Shown here: positions 25,148 through 31,800 of the stretch, in pieces
Layout of the letters: every line of letters begins with the position of its first letter
How positions within the stretch are numbered: the stretch's first letter is position 1
Assembly (NCBI RefSeq): GCF_003231305.1
Contig: NZ_QKVM01000057.1
Coordinates: 1-40,199, forward strand
Source: Pseudomonas sichuanensis
Lineage (GTDB): Bacteria > Pseudomonadota > Gammaproteobacteria > Pseudomonadales > Pseudomonadaceae
DNA: 40,199 bases
Reading direction: 5' to 3'
Program-made: the position numbers and the translations under genes
The notes under the pieces: model-generated
Seen by the model: only the letters and a program-made list of their open reading frames with translations
Databases searched by the model: none
What the model was told of the DNA's origin: nothing

Positions 25148-25492
25148 TCAGGGTTGCAGTTCGCGCACGGGCCGCACTTCAACACTGCCAACCCGTGCTG
25201 CCGGGATGCCCTTGGCGATGTTCAGCGCCTCGTTGAGGTCGCGGGCATCGACCAGGTAGAAGCCCGCCAGCTGCTCCTTGGTTTCGGCGAATGGGCCGTC
25301 GGTGAGGCTCATGTGCCCACCGCGCACGCGCACCGTGGTGGCCGTCTGCACCGGCTTGAGCGCCTCGGCGGCGAGCATGCGCCCGGAACCCTGGATGGAC
25401 TCGGCGTAGGCCATGCATTCGGCGTCTTCGGGGCTGTCGGGCAGGCTGTGCAACAACCCTTCATCACAGTAGACCAGGCACAGGTATTTCAT
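25148..25492 (-). CDS. DGPF-domain (YciI-like) protein
   Basis: A 114-residue ferredoxin-fold protein with the defining LTDGPFAETKEQLAGFYLVD motif at about 64-83 and the MKYLCLVYCDE start. These are the genes most consistently linked with ECF42 sigma factors and are thought to be their targets or partners; biochemical activity is unproven. It is in the middle of the operon, 15 bp before the SRPBCC gene. Confidence 0.9.
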   Translation of the reverse strand: MKYLCLVYCDEGLLHSLPDSPEDAECMAYAESIQGSGRMLAAEALKPVQTATTVRVRGGHMSLTDGPFAETKEQLAGFYLVDARDLNEALNIAKGIPAARVGSVEVRPVRELQP

Positions 25493-25534
25493 GATCGTCT
25501 CCAGAGTGAGGTGGCGATGGGCGGTCGACGGGCT

Positions 25535-25960
25535 TCAGGGCTTGAGGTCGAACAGGGCTTTTTGCGTTTCCATGTCGAAGGGTGCCGACCAGTGCTCATG
25601 GATGACCTGCCATTGACCCGCCTGGCGACGGTACCCCACCGTGACCCGCATGAAACCGCACTGGCTTTCATCGTCGGAAGGCCCGCAACGGTTGAGCCAG
25701 TGGGCCAGGCCCAGGTCGCCGTCGGCATGCACGGTCAGTTGCGCCACTTCGAATACCATGGGGCCGGTGCAAAAACCCATGCACATTTCCCAGTGCGCGC
25801 GGTAGGCGGCCTTGCCCTTGAACTGCAGGGCCTGGATCGCATCGAAGGCGAGGATGTCGTCGGCATAGGGCGCGACGATCTTGTCGACATCGCGATCGCG
25901 CACGGCCTGGATCCAGTGCTCGATCAGTTGGCGGATTTCATGTTCGGCTGCGCTGTTCAT
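25535..25960 (-). CDS. NTF2-like (SnoaL/DUF4440-type) protein
   Basis: A 141-residue protein of the cystatin-like NTF2 fold: HEIRQLIEHWIQAVRDRDVDKIVAPYADDILAFD is the typical first helix-strand part, and GQWQVIHEHWSAPF the closing strand. Ketosteroid-isomerase-like members bind or isomerise small molecules; no catalytic assignment can be made. Start: ATG opening MNSAAEHEI with GGAGGAAAC upstream; a start 16 codons upstream is possible but has no such site. It is the first gene of the ECF42 operon, 42 bp before the DGPF gene. Confidence 0.85.
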   Translation of the reverse strand: MNSAAEHEIRQLIEHWIQAVRDRDVDKIVAPYADDILAFDAIQALQFKGKAAYRAHWEMCMGFCTGPMVFEVAQLTVHADGDLGLAHWLNRCGPSDDESQCGFMRVTVGYRRQAGQWQVIHEHWSAPFDMETQKALFDLKP

Positions 25961-26065
25961 CGATGTTTCCTCCGGACGTTGGGGCGACGGCGTTGATGTT
26001 GCGTTCACCTTTGGTCGAACGGGGATCGGGCAGATCGACAGCGCCTGGGAGAATTTCCCGTCGCC

Positions 26066-26542
26066 TCAGCGGCGCTCGAGCGGAACCCAGATTTCCATGA
26101 CGGCCTGTGGGTCGGCAGGGTCGAACCCGGCCGGGTAACGCTCGAACACCGCGGCATTGGCCGAACGCTCGCCGGAGGCAGGCAGCCACTGCTGGAAAAT
26201 GCCGTCGAAGGTCGCCTTGAGAGCCTGCAGGCTGCCGTGGTGTTCAAACACCGCATAGTGCTGGGGCGAGAGCTCCAGGTGAGTGAAGCCGGCGGGCAAC
26301 CCGGCAGTCACATCGACCTCGACGCCAGCCAGATAGTCGAAGCCACCCTGGTCGTCGGGGTTGTAGCACACACCATAACTGTCATGGCCATGGGCGCCGG
26401 GCACATGCCCGATATACGGCCCGAAGCGCTGCCACAGGCGCGGCAGCCCACTGAGATCGGCCATGCTGAAACGCTCGGCGAAGCCGGCGAGGGTCAGCGC
26501 CCGGCCATCTTCGTAGCGAGCGGGGTTCGGCTTCATCTTCAT
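26066..26542 (-). CDS. GyrI-like effector-binding protein
   Basis: A 158-residue protein with the SOUL/GyrI-like fold found free or at the C-terminus of AraC regulators. Visible features are the N-terminal strand LAGFAERFSM, the middle YGVCYNPDDQGGFDYLAGVEV, the HYAVFEHHGSLQAL strand-helix and the terminal AVMEIWVPLERR. Such domains bind hydrophobic drugs or toxins. The start is the ATG opening MKMKPNPARY (a second ATG is two codons in). It lies head-to-head with the AraC gene (90 bp between starts) and upstream of the ECF42 operon on the same strand. Confidence 0.85.
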   Translation of the reverse strand: MKMKPNPARYEDGRALTLAGFAERFSMADLSGLPRLWQRFGPYIGHVPGAHGHDSYGVCYNPDDQGGFDYLAGVEVDVTAGLPAGFTHLELSPQHYAVFEHHGSLQALKATFDGIFQQWLPASGERSANAAVFERYPAGFDPADPQAVMEIWVPLERR

Positions 26543-26632
26543 TGCTCTCGCTGAATTGAATAGAGGGGGCCATTGCACCGGGCCGTGCTGGTTCGATAGC
26601 GTAGCCCAGATCCGCCAGAGAGAAGCGCCCCC

Positions 26633-27427
26633 ATGCCGTTGACCAGCCAACCCCTGCTCGCCTGCGCACAGCTGGAGTTGTCGTGGGTACACGCACAGGG
26701 CAGTGCCAGTTTTGCTCGCCATACCCACGACGAATACGTGCTGGGTGCCAATTTGCGAGGCGCTGAACAGATATGGCTGGACGGTCGCGAGCTGGTTGTA
26801 CCCGCCCAGCGCGTCACCTTGTACAACCCATTGGCCGTGCAGGCTTCGACCTTCGGCCCCGACGGCGTGGAATACATCAGCCTGCACCTGGCGACCGACA
26901 CCCTGTGCCAGGTGATCGGTGACAATAACCTGCGCTCGACCGACCAGCCCCCGGCGTTTGAGCAGGGCATCCTCGAGCACCCCGGCCTGTTTGCAGCCCT
27001 GCTCGACCTGGCCCGGGCCGACGCTGGCGAGCGCGAGCAGGCATTGCTGTTGCTGGTGGCGCAATTGCTCGAACAACCCACGGTTACGCCCGGCGAGCAG
27101 TCGGTCGCTGTCAGCCGCAGCCTGGCCGCGATGCACGCAAGCCTCGACAACCGCCTGGAGCTTGAGCAATTGGCGGAGCTGGCCGGGCTTAGCAAATACC
27201 ACTACGCGCGCTGCTTCAAGAAAGCCACCGGCCTTGGGCCGCTGCAGTACCACATGCAACTGCGCCTGATCGAAGCGCGGCGCCGCCTGCGCGCAGGCCA
27301 GCACCCGCAGGACGTGGCGCTCGACCTGGGCTTTTATGACCAGAGCCACTTCATCGGTGCCTTCCGTCGCGTGCACGGGGTAACCCCGCAGCACTACGCA
27401 ACCCGCTACAAGGGTGGTGCGGCCTGA
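26633..27427 (+). CDS. AraC-family transcriptional regulator
   Basis: A 264-residue regulator. An N-terminal cupin ligand domain (RHTHDEYVLGANLRGAEQIWL, about 28-50) is followed by two helix-turn-helix units at about 165-260 (LEQLAELAGLSKYHYARCFKK and DVALDLGFYDQSHFIGAFRR). This type is often paired with a LysE-family exporter gene. Here the stop codon is immediately followed by the stranded 3' end of a lysE gene, which supports an ancestral araC-lysE convergent pair now split by the Rhs island. Confidence 0.9.
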   Translation: MPLTSQPLLACAQLELSWVHAQGSASFARHTHDEYVLGANLRGAEQIWLDGRELVVPAQRVTLYNPLAVQASTFGPDGVEYISLHLATDTLCQVIGDNNLRSTDQPPAFEQGILEHPGLFAALLDLARADAGEREQALLLLVAQLLEQPTVTPGEQSVAVSRSLAAMHASLDNRLELEQLAELAGLSKYHYARCFKKATGLGPLQYHMQLRLIEARRRLRAGQHPQDVALDLGFYDQSHFIGAFRRVHGVTPQHYATRYKGGAA

Positions 27428-27461
27428 ATGAACTCGCGGTAACCGGAGAGGACCACGTACA
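27406..27461 (-). pseudogene. Stranded 3' end of a lysE-family gene
   Basis: Translated on the minus strand, this reads LYVVLSGYREFIQAAPPL then a stop inside the AraC gene's 3' end. The intact LysE at 36803 ends YVILSGYREFILTVPV. The shared 36 bp (27426-27461 against 36820-36855) differ at five sites, mostly third codon positions, so they are related coding DNA. No start or remaining body of the gene exists to the left of the island. Confidence 0.75.
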
Positions 27462-27525
27462 ATTCTTGAGGCATTTCGGTCCGAGTGAGCTGGCAACGCA
27501 GCACCAGCCTTTTGCAGTCAATAAA
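27462..27525 (-). pseudogene. Decayed fragment of an immunity gene
   Basis: The minus strand reads FIDCKRLVLRCQLTRTEMPQE, directly in frame with the lysE remnant. It matches residues around 108-131 of the immunity protein encoded at 28135-28884 (VIEGCKRLV and DLTRTGIPEK), including a 13-base identity CGGTCCGAGTGAG (27477-27489 and 28506-28518). The match spans the junction of that protein's two repeats, with the linker shortened. It is thus a remnant of an earlier copy of this immunity family. Confidence 0.65.
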
Positions 27526-27541
27526 AAATCGTGGCACCCCA

Positions 27542-27934
27542 TCACTCTACCCGCGACCAATGCACGCAATCACTATCCCCGAAATAGACCAACACGCGTC
27601 TTGTAGCATCAAGCAGCCAAAATCTAAACGCCGTAGTTTTGTTTATCAGAAGCTGCAACCCCTCCTTACCCTCAAACTTCCAGGCATGCCACTTTTCATC
27701 CACCACCAACAAGCACACAAACTCTTCAGGGTGCTTGGATATGCCTCTCCAGAAATTTTCGTCATAATACCTACAAGCCCTCTGTATATAAAACGAATCA
27801 AGATTTCCGCAACCACCATAAAAATTCAAATCTAAATAATCTAGCAAGCCTCGCAACTCCACCTCTTCAACCCGCTCAGCCTTAATCGAATTGGCCTTAA
27901 TCTCTTCCTCAATTTCAATCTTTAAATACTCCAT
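27542..27934 (-). CDS. Putative orphan immunity protein
   Basis: A 130-residue, acidic, AT-rich-coded protein starting MEYLKIEIEEEIKANS, with an aromatic-rich centre (NFYGGCGNLDSFYIQRACRYYDENFW) and EFVCLLVVDEKWHAWKFEG. I do not recognise its family. It resembles polymorphic-toxin immunity proteins in size, acidity and position: in transcription order it follows a short orphan piece of Rhs core, as an immunity gene would after a toxin tip. No matching toxin is left. Start: AAGGGA is upstream of the chosen ATG; an ATG 12 codons earlier is also possible. Confidence 0.65.
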   Translation of the reverse strand: MEYLKIEIEEEIKANSIKAERVEEVELRGLLDYLDLNFYGGCGNLDSFYIQRACRYYDENFWRGISKHPEEFVCLLVVDEKWHAWKFEGKEGLQLLINKTTAFRFWLLDATRRVLVYFGDSDCVHWSRVE

Positions 27935-28013
27935 ATCACCGTCCCTTCTCAATGGATATTTTACCCCCACTCACATGGACTCTCTGCACAAGTATGTGAC
28001 CTCTCACACCAAC

Positions 28014-28102
28014 CATCGGGCGGAAGCTGCCGTGTTCGTACACATAGCTGCGCCAGCGGCTTTGGCAGTGCTCGGCCAGCAGGCGCTCGCCTTGCCAGAT
28101 GA
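28014..28102 (-). pseudogene. Orphan 89-bp fragment of the Rhs core
   Basis: Identical to 29708-29796 (inside the Rhs gene) at 87 of 89 bases, in the same orientation. It encodes part of the last YD-repeat/core region (WQGERLLAEHCQSRWRSYVY). It is not part of any open gene. Fragments like this are left when a new C-terminal toxin tip replaces an older one by recombination through the core. Confidence 0.85.
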
Positions 28103-28134
28103 GATAGAATTTCGCAGCAACTCCTCTTCAATCA

Positions 28135-28884
28135 TCACTGCCGTGCATCATCAAAACCCTCGTAGAGCTTCATCAGATTATTACAGGCAGCCATTATCTC
28201 CCCCCTCCTAGAACCAAAACCCTTACAGCAGACATTTTTTTCACACCAGTCTCGAATATAACAAGCACCTACAAACATATGACAAACAACATATTCACCC
28301 GCGAAATCAAACGACATCTGATGCTTGTCACATCCCAGATACGCAGGAATACCTTCCGAATCACCATCGCACCCCAGATATATTCCAGACATACCTAAAC
28401 CCAACCCCTTGCACTTCAAGAGGGACTTAAGCACGAGATCAATATAGTCCCCCCTATTCAAACCAGAGCCAACAAGCATATCGAACAAACACTTCTCAGG
28501 TATTCCGGTCCGAGTGAGATCACTCATACCACCAAAGAGCCCCACCAGCCTCTTACAACCTTCAATTACTGATTCTCTATCAGCAATCACCTCTCTAATA
28601 CACCATTCCTGTATATACTTTGCGCCTTCAGCCATTGAGCAGACAACATATTCATCCATATACTCAAACGACATGTCAAAGCCATCAGAGTCCAAATAAC
28701 CAGGAATACTGAGTATGTCGGCATCACACCCAAGGAAGACTCCCGACATTTCGGTACCAACGCCTTCGAAATCAAGCAACTTCTCAATCAGCACTCCAAT
28801 CAAGCCCACACCATCAAAATTCTCGGAAAGTGTGAAATCAAGCATACAGGCATTAATTACTTCTTTATCAACTTTACTTAGCAT
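28135..28884 (-). CDS. Immunity protein built of two tandem copies of one domain
   Basis: A 249-residue protein whose halves align at an offset of exactly 119 residues: MSGVFLGCD (46-54) with MSGIYLGCD (165-173), MSFEYMDEYVVC (71-82) with MSFDFAGEYVVC (190-201), and IQEWC (91-95) with IRDWC (210-214). Rich in Cys and Asp, GC-poor codons. It starts inside the last codons of the Rhs gene (ATG at 28884, 11-base overlap), the usual coupling of a toxin with its antidote, so it is assigned as immunity to the Rhs C-terminal toxin. No known family recognised. Start chosen at MLSKVDKEVI; an earlier in-frame ATG lies within the toxin region and is less likely. Confidence 0.75.
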   Translation of the reverse strand: MLSKVDKEVINACMLDFTLSENFDGVGLIGVLIEKLLDFEGVGTEMSGVFLGCDADILSIPGYLDSDGFDMSFEYMDEYVVCSMAEGAKYIQEWCIREVIADRESVIEGCKRLVGLFGGMSDLTRTGIPEKCLFDMLVGSGLNRGDYIDLVLKSLLKCKGLGLGMSGIYLGCDGDSEGIPAYLGCDKHQMSFDFAGEYVVCHMFVGACYIRDWCEKNVCCKGFGSRRGEIMAACNNLMKLYEGFDDARQ

Positions 28885-31800
28885 ATTCACCACCAACAGA
28901 AGGATGAAAATTGGTGGCCGCCTTGGTATCCCTATCAAGATATACCCTATACCTCACTCCATTATAACTAGCACTATAAATATTCTTCCCATCCCTGAGA
29001 GCCTCTTCATACTTAAGACGCGCGGCCCTCAGCCCTCCAAAATACATTCTATCTGTTGGGTGCTTGACATCATCGTAAACCGTCTTCGGGCTTTCAAATT
29101 GCTTTACACCAATCACAGTCCCATCCCGCTTCAGCGCATCCCGCCCATAAAAAATCTGAGTAATACCATCTACATCGCCTGGAGCTTCCGAAATAATATG
29201 CAACTGCATTTCATCCACCACCCTCACAAATTCACTTCGACTATGCGCCCCTTTAACTCCATGTTTTTTGGAAAAACCATCATACCTCTCCATATGTTGC
29301 TTTATACCTTTGTTAACCGGCATCCCCCGGTAGGTAAATATTTCCGGACAACACGCCTCCAACCCCAACGGATCCACCCACCCCGTCGGGTTCACACCAT
29401 ACAAATACCCATTAACCCCACCCGCCAGTCCAATCGGATCCGGCGTCAGGTACCGCCCGGTCTGCGGGTTGTAATAGCGGTGCCGGTTGTAATGCAGCCC
29501 GGTTTCTTCATCGTAGTACTGCCCCTGGAAGCGCAGGGGATTGTCGACGTGGTCCACGTCCAGCCGCAGCACGTGGCCGTAGGCGCGGTAGCGCGCCGAC
29601 CAGCGGATGCGGCCATTGACGGCGGTCAGCTCCTGGGGTGTACCGAGGTGGTCGAGGTGGTAGTACAGAGCCTCGACGGGGGTGTCGCCGTCGCGTAGCA
29701 GCATCGCCATCGGGCGGAAGCTGCCGGGTTCGTAGACATAGCTGCGCCAGCGGCTTTGGCAGTGCTCGGCCAGCAGGCGCTCGCCTTGCCAGATGAAGGT
29801 GGTCTCGGTGCCGTCGACGTCCTTGGACACGCGCCGGCCAAAGGCATCGTAACGGTAGCGGGCCTGGCGGCCGTCGGGCAGCTGGACGCTGGCCAGGCGG
29901 TGCTGGCTGTCGTACTGGTAATCGGTGACCAACTGCTGGCCGTGGCCGCGGCGCTCGCTGGCCTGGTTGCCGAAGCGGTCGTAGCTGTAGTGGCAGTCGC
30001 CGTGCATCAGCAGGCGGTTGGCCTGCACCTGCACGTCGCGGGGGTCGCCGCGCAGGCCGCTCTGGGCCAGGAGGTTGCCGGCGGGGTCATGGACGAAATA
30101 CTCGGCCAGTTCGCCGCGCACGCTGGTCAAGCGGTCGAGCGGGTCGTAGTGGTAGCTGCGGGTGCCGCGGCGGGTGTCCTCCAAACGCGCCAGGTTGCCG
30201 CTGTCGTCGTAGTGGTAGCGGCGCATGAACACCGGGCCTTCCTTGCGATCGACCCGTTGGCTTACCAGGCGGCCCTGGCCGTCATGCTGGAACTGGCTGA
30301 GCAGCTCGCCCTGCTCGCGGGCCAGTTCCTGGCCGAGGCCATGGCGGTGGGCGGTGAGGCGCTGGCCGTCGAGGTCGATGGTTTGCAGGTGGCCACCGGG
30401 CTGGTAGCGGTAGTCGAGGCGGCTGCCGTCGGGCAAGCGGCAATGGCTGACCTGGCCCATCACGTCGTAGCCGTAGTGCAGGGTCGCCCAGCCCTGGTGC
30501 TCGGTGATCAGGCGGTCGCACAGGTCGTACTCGTAGGCCAGCGGCCAGTGGCCGTCGTCCACCCGCACCAGGCGGCCCAGGGCGTCGTACTGGTGGCTGA
30601 CCTGCTGGCCGTCGGGCAGGGTCTTGACCAGTAGCCGGCCTTGCTTGTCGCGGGTGTAGCGGGTCAGCAAGGGCTCGCCATCGTCGCCCAGCTCGGTCTT
30701 TTCAAGCAGTTGGCCATTGAGGTCGTAGCCGTAGCGGGTGACGCGTCCGTCGAAGCCGGTTTCCTCGGCGAGCAGGCCGTTGGCGTGGTAGGCCAGGCGG
30801 TAGCATTCGTCACGCTCGTTGATGACTTGCGACAGTTGCAACTGGCCGTTGTCGTAGCGGTAGTGCAGGCAGCTGCCATCGGGGTTGATGCGCCGCGACG
30901 GCAGGTGCAGGCCACCTTCGTATTCGAAGCGGGTCACCCGGCCCTGCTCGTCGCTTTGCGCGGTCACCCGGCCATAGGCGTTGTACTGATAGCGGCGCAC
31001 ACCGCCGCCAGGCAGCGACACTTCGCTCAGGCGCCCGGCCAGGTCCCAGGTGTACTGGGTGGCCGAGGCATTCTCGCGCAGGCGCATCACCAGGCGGCCG
31101 AGGGCGTCGTAGCGGTAGCGCCGCGAACCGCCGCCGGGCAGGGCTTCGCTGACCAGTTGCCCAGAGGCGTTCCAGCCCAGCTCGTGCAGGCCGCCGTCGG
31201 CCTGGCGGATGGCGACCAGGCGGCCCTGATCGTCGTAGCGGTAGCCAGTGACCTGCCCACAGGGGTCGGTCTGGCTGAGCACATCGCCCTGGGCGTTGCG
31301 CTGGTACAACCAGCGCGCCTGGCCGCGGCGCACCTCGCACACATGGCCGTCGCGGTAGTGGTAGTGGGTAGCCTCGCCTTCCTCGGGGCGCACCGAGAGC
31401 AGCTGCCCGGCGTCGTCGTAGCTATAGAGGGTTTCGGCACCCAGCGGGTTGCGCTCGCCGATCAGCCGGCCCTTGGCGTCGTAGGTCTTATGGTGCTCGG
31501 CGCCGTCGGCATCTACCTGGCGCACCAGCCGGGCCTTGTCGTCGTGCTGATAGAACTGCTGGCTGCCATCGGCGTTGTGCACCGTCACGCCACCCTGGCC
31601 ATCCCACTGGTAGCGGGCCTCCAGGCCCGGCACGCTGGACCAGTGGCGCACGCAGCGGGCGTGCCGGCCCTCGCCTTCCCACTCCCAGTAAAACGCCGCG
31701 CCCCCCGCCAGCTGGCGTTCGAGGATGACGTTGGCGGCGTCATAGCGGTAGCGCTCGCGCTCGTCCAGGCCATTGCCGGCTTCGGTCAGTTGCCCGGCGT

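Noticed and set aside
26543..27496. Long minus-strand open frame continuing upstream of the GyrI-like gene across the AraC gene
   Set aside because: The real gene starts at 26542; the upstream part is antisense to a clear AraC regulator and contains no matching domain.
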